From: JACQCV01 sp964639675
Lineage (GTDB): Bacteria; Patescibacteriota; Minisyncoccia; Phycocordibacterales; UBA12445
Direction: 5' to 3'
DNA length: 8,454 nt
NCBI GenBank assembly: GCA_964639675.1
Contig: CAZXEK010000025.1
Coordinates: 1-8,454, forward strand
Numbering within the stretch: the first letter of the stretch is position 1; the number at the start of each line of letters is the position of its first letter. The position numbers and the translations under genes are program-made. Under the pieces are notes generated by a model. The model was not told the origin of the DNA, did no database searches, and was given only the letters and a program-made list of their open reading frames with translations. Below are positions 1 through 6,604 of this stretch, in pieces.

Positions 1-584
1 CTGTCGACTCGAACCTGACCTTCTCTGTAAATGCAGTCAGCAGTGGTACTACTCTTGGTGATTCGTCAACAGACGCAGCTTCTACAGCGACGACGCTCCC
101 ATTCCCAGAGATTTCAACCAGCACATCTAAAGAGGTTGCCCAGAGACTGAAGGTGATCACCAATGCTAGAAATGGTTATACAGTAGTGGTTTACCAGAAT
201 CAGGATCCAACAAGTGTTAAATATCCTGAAGCTAAGATTGCACCATTTAGTTCTGGATCAAGTATTACAACTGCAAATAGTGTTGCTTGGGCGACAACAT
301 CACCCGTTCTTACCAATCGTCTAACTTGGGGTCACTGGGCTGTTCATTCGAGTGACACATCTACCGCTTCTGCACAAGCACAGTACGTCGGATCTAATAC
401 TTGGGCTGCAATTGCAAGCTCTACTGCTGGAACGGCTGTCCTTTATCATACAACAGTTGGTGATGGTTCTACTGATGGGTCTGGTCAAGCCGACGTGGTT
501 TATCGTATACAGGTCGGTGATCTACAGGAAGCAGCTACTGACTACGCCAATACTCTGACCTATGTGGTGACACCGATATTCTAA
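1..584 (+). CDS. Ser/Thr-rich surface protein, WxL-like C-terminus (5' partial)
   Basis: The reading frame is open from the left edge (first full codon at base 3) to TAA at 582-584, so 193 residues of a longer protein are visible. The GTG at 153 is internal, because the open frame and its composition continue upstream of it. The visible part is rich in Ser, Thr, Ala and Gly, with no membrane helix and no charged cytosolic tail, as expected of an exported beta-sandwich protein. A segment reading TNARNGYTVVV is typical of a strand pair in such proteins, and the end, DYANTLTYVVTPIF, parallels the Y..tltW.Lt.aP ending of WxL domains. WxL proteins are held at Gram-positive surfaces non-covalently, often by WxLIP proteins encoded beside them, and the next gene is WxLIP-like. 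The WxL assignment is inference: the defining Trp is replaced by Tyr in the last strand. There is no clear terminator between this gene and the next. Confidence 0.75.
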   Translation, partial: VDSNLTFSVNAVSSGTTLGDSSTDAASTATTLPFPEISTSTSKEVAQRLKVITNARNGYTVVVYQNQDPTSVKYPEAKIAPFSSGSSITTANSVAWATTSPVLTNRLTWGHWAVHSSDTSTASAQAQYVGSNTWAAIASSTAGTAVLYHTTVGDGSTDGSGQADVVYRIQVGDLQEAATDYANTLTYVVTPIF

Positions 585-624
585 TACCCTTGCATTAACC
601 TGACTACTAGAATGAAGTCTATTT

Positions 625-652
625 TTGCACGGAACTATTTTTGTGCTATTAT
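625..652 (+). promoter_or_regulatory. Sigma70-like promoter of the surface operon
   Basis: TTGCAC (625-630) lies 16 bases upstream of TATTAT (647-652), and TG at 644-645 gives an extended -10 (TGCTATTAT). Transcription would start near 659-660, leaving a 5' leader of about 55 bases before the ATG at 714. The leader is AT-rich with no obvious Shine-Dalgarno sequence. This is the best promoter match in the 129-base gap and fits the first gene of the operon. It was identified by eye only. Confidence 0.5.
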
Positions 653-713
653 ATAGAAAATAGTTTTATTTTTATTAACCATTATTTACATTATTATTTT
701 GTAGAACCTAAAT

Positions 714-1766
714 ATGCCATTTATAAACTCAATCCACAAACATTTTTATTATTATTTTTTAGTCTTATTATTTTTAATATCCATTTCTCCTGCTCTAAGT
801 CATGCCTCTACTGCAGTTAGTCCGATATTGATTGAAGAGGATATTACTGTTGGGCAGAGCGTTACCAAAAAATTTAAGGTTACTAATAACGATTCAGAAG
901 CTCATACCTATTATCTCCAACTTAAGGATATTAAAGATGTTGGACCGGGAGGTGTGCCGATCTTTGCCGAATATGGTGAACCTAGTGGTTTTGAGTTAAG
1001 TAGTTGGCTTAAACCTTCTGTTTCTAGTTTTAGGGTCCCAGCGGGTAAAACTTTTGAATTTACTCTAAGCATCAATGTGCCTAGTATTAATGTCTCACCG
1101 GGTGTTCATTTGGGGGGAGTGGTCATAAGCCGCACTCCACCAAATCAAAGCGAGGTGGGACAGGGTTCAGTTGTTGGCTATGAGGTCGTAACACTTATTA
1201 GTCTTGATTTGGCAGGCGATAAATTTAGTAGCGCTCAGTTGTACGAATTTAACACTGACTCTTTCCTGTATGGTCACCCCAGGGTTAACTTTAATTTAGT
1301 CGTTGGTAATTTAGGTAACACCTTGGTTCGACCGTCTGGTATCATTATTATCAAAGATATGTTTGGTAAAGAGCGTGGTCGCCTTGATGTCAATAGAAAT
1401 TCGGCGGGTATTATACCAGGTGGTAGGCGTGAGTTTAAGGTAGACTGGACTGGTGAGACGCTTACTTTCGGTAAGCATATTGCCACGGTTGCTCTTTCCT
1501 ACGGTTCAGATTCTGATGGTAGGCAGTCCCTCTCTGGTCGCACATCTTTTTGGATACTCCCCATGAACATCATTGGTCCTGCTCTGGGCGGGTTACTTCT
1601 GGTAAGCTTGTCACTTTTTGTGCTGGCTCGCCTATATGTCCGTCGGCAGCTTCGGGGGGTGGTTAGAGGCCATGGCCAAAGGAGTTCTAGACTGGCCGTA
1701 ATGTCTTTAGCGGCGACAATTTTCCTAATAGCTTTCTTATTGTTACTCTTTTATCTTTTTGCCTAG
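714..1766 (+). CDS. WxLIP/DUF916-like exported protein with two C-terminal TM helices
   Basis: A 350-residue protein. A signal peptide covers residues 1-31 (hydrophobic core about 11-28, likely cleavage after SHA). The ectodomain, about 32-280, consists of two beta-sandwich regions. The first has the pattern of WxLIP (DUF916) proteins: an N-terminal VSPILIEEDITVGQS strand, a KVTNND turn, a VPAGKTFEFTLSINVP strand, then SPGVHLGGVVIS, matching the family's PGxYxGGI-like signature. The second region (about 160-278) may correspond to the DUF3324-like half. Two membrane helices follow, about 283-308 and 327-350, joined by a very basic loop that should be cytosolic. In Gram-positive bacteria, proteins of this type bind peptidoglycan and WxL proteins at the surface. 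The second C-terminal helix differs from the usual single anchor. This is the first gene of the operon, 14 bases before the next. The fold-level assignment is fairly good; the exact partner is inferred. Confidence 0.72.
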   Translation: MPFINSIHKHFYYYFLVLLFLISISPALSHASTAVSPILIEEDITVGQSVTKKFKVTNNDSEAHTYYLQLKDIKDVGPGGVPIFAEYGEPSGFELSSWLKPSVSSFRVPAGKTFEFTLSINVPSINVSPGVHLGGVVISRTPPNQSEVGQGSVVGYEVVTLISLDLAGDKFSSAQLYEFNTDSFLYGHPRVNFNLVVGNLGNTLVRPSGIIIIKDMFGKERGRLDVNRNSAGIIPGGRREFKVDWTGETLTFGKHIATVALSYGSDSDGRQSLSGRTSFWILPMNIIGPALGGLLLVSLSLFVLARLYVRRQLRGVVRGHGQRSSRLAVMSLAATIFLIAFLLLLFYLFA

Positions 1767-1780
1767 TCTATTTAGTAGCG

Positions 1781-2113
1781 ATGTTTTATAATAAATACCA
1801 GATTCAGATAGTGTGTATTATAGTTGCCTCTTTATTTTTATTTTTTTTTCTGGATTTGCCAAGGCGTATAATTGAGCAACTCGGCTCGGTCGGTGTCAGC
1901 ATGAGTGTAGCAGTTAATCCTATTAACACTATGGCATTGCAGCTTCGTGAGCGGGCCATGGAGTTGGAACAGAAGCGTGCCTCTCTGGAGGCTCGGGAGT
2001 TAGAGGTAAAAAAAGACGCTAATGCTTATCGCCTTCTTGCTCTCGGAACCGGGTCGGCTCTCTTTTTGTTGGCTATTATTTTTATTAGGCATTTATATTA
2101 TGATCGTAAATAA
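1781..2113 (+). CDS. Small two-TM coiled-coil membrane protein
   Basis: A 110-residue protein of no recognised family. Membrane helix 1 spans about residues 7-25. A strongly charged helical segment at about 53-80, running QLRERAMELEQKRASLEARE, has heptad-like spacing of Leu/Ala and suggests a coiled coil. Helix 2 spans about 84-104 and is followed by a basic tail, HLYYDRK. The likely topology is both ends in the cytoplasm with the coiled coil outside, which would suit a scaffold or spacer for the surface proteins encoded around it. It starts 14 bases after the previous stop and its last 14 bases overlap the next gene, so it is very probably co-transcribed and translationally coupled. The ATG lacks a Shine-Dalgarno motif. 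Function unknown. Confidence 0.7.
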   Translation: MFYNKYQIQIVCIIVASLFLFFFLDLPRRIIEQLGSVGVSMSVAVNPINTMALQLRERAMELEQKRASLEARELEVKKDANAYRLLALGTGSALFLLAIIFIRHLYYDRK

Positions 2114-3854
2114 GCGGTTTAATTTAATTATTGCCCTTAGCCACTTGATTTTATTGTCATTTTTCCTATTGAATCCAAAACCAACAGTTGCCGCTGCTAT
2201 AACCTATTCAAGTGACAGGCTTTCTAACTCTGCTATCTCTAGAACCACTGATCAGACGATAAATTTCACGATTTCTAGTGTAATTCCGGCTTCTGGCAAG
2301 ATAGTTGTTACACCACAAGCTGGGGGCATGACTATCCCAACTATTTTAGATCTAAATAGCGTTGACCTACTAGTTGATGGTGTAAATCGCAGCTTGACAA
2401 CTACTCCCGGTAGCGGTGCCAGCAGTGCTTACGGTCTTAGCATCGTCTCTGGTGCTAGTGGTTCTCTTACCTTTACGCTTAATAATACTGATACCATAGC
2501 CGCCAATAGTCAGATTACCGTCTTGATTGGCCAGAATGCCACTTATGGTGCCACTGGCTCTCAACGTGTAATTTTATCAAGTACCTCTGGATCCTATCGC
2601 TTGGATTTGAAGACTACTGATAGCTCTGGCGCTACTATTGATCAGAGTCAGACCCGTTTTGTTGTTACCAAGGCAGTTACTCTCACCGTGTCAGTAGATT
2701 CCAGTACAGTACCGAATATGCCACCGACGATCAGCCTTACAAGTCCGACCAACGGCGCGACTTTGACAACCCCAACTTCTGTAACTCTTTCTGCCACCGC
2801 CGCAGATGCCGATGGCGCTGTAGCGCAGGTTGAATTTTACGCTAATGGGGCGCTTCTGGCTGTTGACGATGAGTCTCCATACACAAAGACTTGGTCCAGT
2901 GTTCCTATCGGAACTTATAATATATATGCCCGGGTTATAGATAATGTAAATAGGGGGGTTGATTCGTCCACAGTGACGATCACGGTATCAGACCCAGTGA
3001 CAACTGCCAGTGGCGGCGGCGGTGGTGGCAACAGCAGTAGTGGGGGAGGCAGCGGCGGCGATTCATCCAGTAGCGCAGCTCCTCTTGCGGTGGCGACGGA
3101 AATAGTGACAGTAGAAAAGACGTCTCTTAAAGAAAGCAATAGCAACTCCAAGATGAAAATTGAGTCTTTTCCGGATAAGGTTGTGGTTAATATCGCAGAG
3201 GTAGTCGTCAAGAAAGGTACGATCGTCTATATACCAACAATTAATGATAAAAAACTAGAGATTATTTTTCCCCATTCATCTGACCAAGTTCTTAGGGTCT
3301 ATATGCCCAAAGGCTTTTCTTCTGCTGGAACCAATATGACCCTTGCTCTTTCTGAGGTCGCTGTTTCTTCCGCTGCTGTTAGGGGATTATCAGTTTTAAT
3401 TGGCGCCAACGTTTTCGCTGATAACCACATCTATCAAATACAGGCGTTTTTAGATGGAAATAAGGGTGAGATAAAAAGTCTCCCGGCTCCTATTCGGGTA
3501 GAAGTTAGCTATAAGGATCAGGATTTTGTCCCAGAGTCAGTAGGGCTCTATTATTCAAATGGCGGTGGCGATAGATGGCACAGGATTCTAGGTGCAGTCA
3601 ACAATATAGCCACAAAGACCATGATAGTCGAGAATCTTGACCACCTCACCTTCTTTACAGTCATGGGCGTGCCTAAGATTATATCACCCACTTGTGGCGG
3701 CGACCTCAATGGTGATGGTCGGACTAATATTACCGATTTCAGCATTTTACTCTATAACTGGAAAATACCAAAGAATCCAAAGGCAGATTTAAATGCTGAC
3801 GGTAAGGTTAATCTAGTTGATTTGAGTATGATGCTTTACTGTTGGACGAGGTAG
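2100..3854 (+). CDS. Secreted Ig-like protein with C-terminal type I dockerin
   Basis: The chosen start is the ATG at 2100, giving 584 residues. The frame is open further upstream (ATG at 2022), but only from 2100 does the protein begin with a proper signal peptide (MIVNKR, hydrophobic core about 8-25, cleavage near VAAA at 30-33). Order of regions: an N-terminal Ser/Thr-rich beta domain (about 34-205); a bacterial Ig-like domain, Big_9 type (about 208-298), starting PPTISLTSPTNGATL and containing VEFYANGALLAVDDESPY; a Gly/Ser linker (299-328); an unrecognised beta-rich region (about 329-530) ending in HLTFFTVMG; and a dockerin (532-584). The dockerin has two calcium-loop repeats, with Asp535, Asn537, Asp539, Asp546 and Asp563, Asn565, Asp567, Asp574. 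Dockerins bind cohesins, and two cohesin-like genes follow directly. Cys532 and Cys581 flank the dockerin and could form a disulphide. The protein is likely exported and tethered through those cohesins. Confidence 0.85.
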   Translation: MIVNKRFNLIIALSHLILLSFFLLNPKPTVAAAITYSSDRLSNSAISRTTDQTINFTISSVIPASGKIVVTPQAGGMTIPTILDLNSVDLLVDGVNRSLTTTPGSGASSAYGLSIVSGASGSLTFTLNNTDTIAANSQITVLIGQNATYGATGSQRVILSSTSGSYRLDLKTTDSSGATIDQSQTRFVVTKAVTLTVSVDSSTVPNMPPTISLTSPTNGATLTTPTSVTLSATAADADGAVAQVEFYANGALLAVDDESPYTKTWSSVPIGTYNIYARVIDNVNRGVDSSTVTITVSDPVTTASGGGGGGNSSSGGGSGGDSSSSAAPLAVATEIVTVEKTSLKESNSNSKMKIESFPDKVVVNIAEVVVKKGTIVYIPTINDKKLEIIFPHSSDQVLRVYMPKGFSSAGTNMTLALSEVAVSSAAVRGLSVLIGANVFADNHIYQIQAFLDGNKGEIKSLPAPIRVEVSYKDQDFVPESVGLYYSNGGGDRWHRILGAVNNIATKTMIVENLDHLTFFTVMGVPKIISPTCGGDLNGDGRTNITDFSILLYNWKIPKNPKADLNADGKVNLVDLSMMLYCWTR

Positions 3855-3871
3855 TTTTTTTAAAGTAAAAA

Positions 3872-4450
3872 ATGACAAAAAAAAATATTTTTAAAGCCGT
3901 ATTCTTTCTTCTACTTATTCCATCCCATAATATCTACGCGGCGACTTTAACTGTCAACCCAGAAGAAGAATATATAAGGGTTGGTCAGAAGATTAGCCTC
4001 AATTTTGATTTGAGTGTCGAGAAGCCCATCAATGCCATAGAGAGCTGGATATCTTTTCCACCTCGAATATTAAAGGTAGAAAAGGTTGTGAGCGAGGATT
4101 CTATTATGAGTCTTTGGGCAGTTTTGCCAGAAATTGATAATAGTAGCGGATTGGTTCATTTTGTGGCTGGTCTACCAGATCCTGGTTATACTAAGAAAGA
4201 AGGGGGTAGGATGATTAGCCTTATTTTTAAGGCCATATCGCCTGGGATAGCAGATGTCTCTTATGTCGAGACTTCGAAGGCTGTTTTGGCTGATGGTTTA
4301 GGTACCCCAGATAAATTGATAATTAGATCCGCCTTAATCTCGGTATCGCCGATACAACCCATGGGTCGGCCGCTAACTCTTGCTTTTTTTATAATAATCG
4401 TTTTTATTATTATCTATAAAATTAAAAATCACCATGCGCGATCTTTTTAA
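3872..4450 (+). CDS. Membrane-anchored cohesin-like protein 1
   Basis: A 192-residue protein. A signal peptide spans residues 1-24 (MTKKNIFK, hydrophobic core, cleavage near YAA). One cohesin-like beta domain covers about 25-155: an opening TLTVNPEEEYIRVGQKISLNFDL strand pair, a central block with SLWAV and VHFVAGLPDPG, then GGRMISLIFKAISPG and a closing KAVLADGLGT motif. These blocks follow the order seen in cohesin domains. A single membrane helix at about 167-183 and a short basic tail (KIKNHHARSF) anchor it, domain outside. The gene lies 17 bases after the dockerin gene and overlaps the next cohesin-like gene by 17 bases. It shares the block order and several motifs with that gene, so the two look like diverged tandem duplicates. 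The likely role is holding a dockerin protein at the cell surface; the specific pairing with the neighbouring dockerin is inferred. Confidence 0.75.
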   Translation: MTKKNIFKAVFFLLLIPSHNIYAATLTVNPEEEYIRVGQKISLNFDLSVEKPINAIESWISFPPRILKVEKVVSEDSIMSLWAVLPEIDNSSGLVHFVAGLPDPGYTKKEGGRMISLIFKAISPGIADVSYVETSKAVLADGLGTPDKLIIRSALISVSPIQPMGRPLTLAFFIIIVFIIIYKIKNHHARSF

Positions 4451-5138
4451 ACGTTTATTAATAGTATCTTCCTTTTTAATTTTGCCACTAGCAAGCTATG
4501 CCTCTAGCGCATCTTTAGCACTTGTGCCAAGAGAAGGTAGTTTTGAAGCCGGACAGCTAATTAAGGCCAAGATTGTTTTGGTTAATAGTGGTGGGGCTTT
4601 GGTCAACACCATTGGCACCAGTCTGGTTTTTCCTGCTGAGCTGTTAACCCTGGTGAGTGTATCTAAGGATGGCTCAGCTCTGGGTCTCTGGGCAGAGGAG
4701 CCGTCTATTAAGGCTGGTAAGGTCTCGTTTGCTGGGGGTTCTACTAATCCGATAACGGCCAATAGTTCTCGCATCTTGACGCTCTCCTTTCGAGCGAATA
4801 AGACAGGGCAGGCCACTTTCTCCTTTGAAGGGACCAGTATACTTATAGCTGATGGTTTAGGAACAGATATAACCTCACAGCCGGAGACTATTGCCTGGAA
4901 GATTGTTCCATTCCAAAAGATTTTAAAACCAAAGCCAGCTGTATCTACTAGTACACCATTAGTTAATAAAATAGAGTCATCTGAACCAGAACTAGCTGTC
5001 GAAACAGGAGCACCAGGAGTATCTTTTGAAAACGGTGCTTCTCTTCTATCTATCTCTCTGGCCTTAAATATCCTACTCTTAATTTTTGTTTTTACCTATA
5101 TTCTTAGGGGCTTTTTTTGTAAAAAATGTGGTAAATAA
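4434..5138 (+). CDS. Membrane-anchored cohesin-like protein 2
   Basis: A 234-residue protein. A signal peptide spans residues 1-23 (MRDLFKRLL, cleavage near SYA). A cohesin-like domain covers about 25-158: SLALVPREGSFEAGQLIKAK, then LGLWAEEP, VSFAGGSTNP, SRILTLSFRANKTGQATFSF and LIADGLGT, parallel to blocks in the preceding gene. It is followed by a Pro/Ser/Thr/Glu-rich stalk (about 160-200), absent from its paralogue, then a membrane helix (about 202-224) and a tail ending CKKCGK, with Cys229 and Cys232 at the cytosolic face. The stalk should carry the domain further from the membrane than in cohesin-like protein 1. The start overlaps the previous gene by 17 bases with no Shine-Dalgarno motif, suggesting coupled translation. 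It may bind the same dockerin or a different one encoded elsewhere. Confidence 0.75.
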   Translation: MRDLFKRLLIVSSFLILPLASYASSASLALVPREGSFEAGQLIKAKIVLVNSGGALVNTIGTSLVFPAELLTLVSVSKDGSALGLWAEEPSIKAGKVSFAGGSTNPITANSSRILTLSFRANKTGQATFSFEGTSILIADGLGTDITSQPETIAWKIVPFQKILKPKPAVSTSTPLVNKIESSEPELAVETGAPGVSFENGASLLSISLALNILLLIFVFTYILRGFFCKKCGK

Positions 5139-5141
5139 TAC

Positions 5142-5147
5142 AGGAAG
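5142..5147 (+). promoter_or_regulatory. Shine-Dalgarno site of the CHASE2 gene
   Basis: AGGAAG stands three bases before the ATG at 5151. It is the clearest Shine-Dalgarno-like motif at any start in this window and supports that start. The other genes in the operon begin without one, relying on coupling or AT-rich leaders. Confidence 0.55.
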
Positions 5148-5150
5148 AAA

Positions 5151-6266
5151 ATGAATATTAAGACAGCACATTTCATAATTGCAGGAGTTGTTGGCTTGGT
5201 AAGCATAACATTTTTCGGCCTGGGCTTCTTAGATAGCTGGCAGGGGGCCATTGTTGATAGATTATTGCCAACTCTGAATTTAGACGAAAGGGTTGCGGTC
5301 ATTGGCGTAGATGATTCCCCGGTTGATTTAGTTACTATTTTGGGACAGTTTGAGGCTTATAAACCAAATACGGTCGTCTTTCTTCCATCAATAATTGATT
5401 ATATTATTGATTTTAGTAAGGATAAAAAGCTGAAAACTTTACTGGAAAGTCTCAGTTACAAGCTTATTTTACCAGTTATAGCGGAAAAACGTGAGAAAAT
5501 CTCTAAAACGCTTATAGAATCTATAGAAATAACTAAACCACCATCTTTTTTTAACCAATTTAATCAAGTAAGCTACGGTCACCCCTATTTTTCAACCGAC
5601 AATCGTGTTATTGTTCGTAGTTTACCGCCTGTCCTTACTCGGCAGATAGTTTTTGTCTCAGATGCACGTGGACAGGCTGAATATTACCAGCCCATTGCAT
5701 ATCGGGCGGTTATAGCCTCACATCTGATTCCAGTTGTACCAGAACCAAGTGATGGACTTCTAATTTATCCATCGGGCAAGATTATTACCCACGGAGCTTT
5801 TTCATTGTCGGACTTAATTTACAGCCCTACGAATAAGGATATTTTTAGGAATAAGATAGTTTTTGTCGGTCTTACTGGTACCAGCAGTGCCAGAACTCTT
5901 TCTTTGCCATCCAGATTTAGTGAGATGGAGGATGTTGATGTTCAAGCCGGACTTGCGAGCATGCTTTTACAGCCAAGAAAGATTAAACCAGTTATCCCCA
6001 TAGATCGTCTTTCTGCCATAGCACGGATTCTGATTGCTTCTCTTATTCCGGCTTTTTCCATCTGGCTATTTAAGCCCAAGAGGCTAATTATTCTCCTTAA
6101 TGTTGTTATTGGAGTACTTTACATTATTGTAACAACCATACTTATTCGTTATGGGCAGCTTTTGCCAATAATTTATCTTGAGATGAGCTGGCTTCTTAGC
6201 CTACTTTGTTGTTTTGGTTATACCTATCAAGTAGAAAAAGTCAGAGAAGCTCACAACCCCGAGTGA
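5151..6266 (+). CDS. CHASE2-domain membrane sensor lacking an output domain
   Basis: A 371-residue protein with the layout of CHASE2 receptors. There is one N-terminal helix (about 6-27), an extracytoplasmic domain (about 28-286), then three closely spaced C-terminal helices (about 287-307, 312-332 and 338-359). CHASE2 hallmarks are visible: VAVIGVDDSP at 48-57 near the start of the sensor, FRNKIVFVGLTGTSS late in it, and VDVQAGLASMLLQ just before the helices. CHASE2 normally feeds a cytosolic kinase, cyclase, GGDEF or similar domain. Here only about 12 residues follow the last helix (QVEKVREAHNPE). They resemble the start of the usual linker helix, so the protein stops where an output domain would begin. 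The stop codon lies inside a repeat element. It is the last gene of the operon, 12 bases after cohesin-like protein 2. It could signal through a partner or be a truncated receptor. Confidence 0.82.
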   Translation: MNIKTAHFIIAGVVGLVSITFFGLGFLDSWQGAIVDRLLPTLNLDERVAVIGVDDSPVDLVTILGQFEAYKPNTVVFLPSIIDYIIDFSKDKKLKTLLESLSYKLILPVIAEKREKISKTLIESIEITKPPSFFNQFNQVSYGHPYFSTDNRVIVRSLPPVLTRQIVFVSDARGQAEYYQPIAYRAVIASHLIPVVPEPSDGLLIYPSGKIITHGAFSLSDLIYSPTNKDIFRNKIVFVGLTGTSSARTLSLPSRFSEMEDVDVQAGLASMLLQPRKIKPVIPIDRLSAIARILIASLIPAFSIWLFKPKRLIILLNVVIGVLYIIVTTILIRYGQLLPIIYLEMSWLLSLLCCFGYTYQVEKVREAHNPE

Positions 6267-6385
6267 ATTTAAAAATGTCCGAAGTGAGTCTTCGGACATT
6301 TTTAGTCTTCGAACATTTTTACTCACTTCGAACGTTTTTAAATTCACTCGGATAAATGTTCGAAGACTCACTTCGGACATTTATC
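6259..6385 (+). repeat. Dense nested inverted-repeat element (BIME/REP-like)
   Basis: Five copies of a 14-base word occur here, all variants of AAAAATGTCCGAAG or its reverse complement: 6271-6284 (+), 6290-6303 (-), 6307-6320 (-), 6326-6339 (-) and 6352-6365 (+), with a sixth related arm at 6371-6384 (-). They allow three competing pairings: a short hairpin 6271-6284/6290-6303 (loop TGAGT), a long stem 6259-6289/6321-6351 (31 positions, two mismatches), and a hairpin 6351-6365/6371-6385 (one mismatch, loop ACTCA). The two short hairpins (6273-6301 and 6354-6382) are inverted copies of each other, 28 of 29 bases identical. This resembles paired REP elements (BIMEs) of other bacteria. The element includes the last codons and stop of the CHASE2 gene. 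No transposase is in the window. Confidence 0.85.
6271..6303. terminator. Hairpin that could end the operon, possibly in both directions
   Basis: A perfect 14-bp stem, AAAAATGTCCGAAG with CTTCGGACATTTTT around a TGAGT loop, begins four bases after the CHASE2 stop. The GC-bearing core (GTCCGAAG) is flanked by A5 on one side and T5 on the other, the symmetric form of a bidirectional intrinsic terminator. It competes with the longer stem of the repeat element, so its strength as a terminator is uncertain. Confidence 0.5.
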
Positions 6386-6604
6386 TTGAGGCGGGAGCGT
6401 TTTTTTTGGGGTCTTGGTACCTGTATTCTTTATGACCATGAGACAAAGATAGAGATATAGAGAAAAAAAGCTACCGATAATTTTAATAATTAATAAATAG
6501 TAATCTGTCAATAGATATTTTACTGGCCTTTTTGGGAAATTGCTAAGATTCTAGATGAAATTTAATGGGGGGGGGGGGTTATTATAAAGTACATTGATAA
6601 ATAT
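6386..6604. other. Gene-free AT-rich spacer
   Basis: No coding frame with convincing composition is found on either strand; the longest ATG-initiated frame noticed (from the ATG at about 6429) is only a few codons. A run of eight T at 6400-6407 is not preceded by a stem. A 12-G run sits at 6567-6578, and a possible -10 (TATTAT, 6580-6585) follows it immediately. Together with the terminator that follows, this stretch could hold a short untranslated transcript, but nothing else supports that. Confidence 0.5.
6567..6578. repeat. Poly-G tract of 12 bases
   Basis: An uninterrupted run of 12 G lies in very AT-rich surroundings, directly before TATTAT at 6580-6585, which could serve as a -10 element. 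If a promoter exists here, the tract would fall in its spacer, where slippage would change -35/-10 distance. No good -35 hexamer is visible at 16-18 bases. The length may also be a sequencing or assembly artefact. Confidence 0.7.

Noticed and set aside
153..155. GTG at 153 as the start of the first gene
   Set aside because: The frame and the protein's Ser/Thr-rich character continue to the left edge, and a start here would lack any signal peptide.
2022..2099. Upstream ATG at 2022 as the start of the dockerin protein
   Set aside because: It would overlap the previous gene by 92 bases and put a non-signal segment before the clear signal peptide that begins at 2100.
2915..3211. 98-codon minus-strand frame with a poly-Pro/Leu product
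   Set aside because: It is the complement of the Gly/Ser linker of the dockerin protein and has no independent support.
6264..6266. TGA at the CHASE2 end read as glycine (code 25, as in SR1/Gracilibacteria)
   Set aside because: No gene in the window has an internal in-frame TGA, and readthrough would add only two residues before TAA, so the standard code is simpler.
6259..6385. CRISPR array
   Set aside because: The repeated words are in inverted, overlapping orientation with 3-12 base gaps, not direct repeats with unique spacers of uniform length.
6387..6407. GGCGGGAGCG followed by eight T as a terminator
   Set aside because: The GC-rich stretch before the T-run has no complementary arm, so no stem forms.
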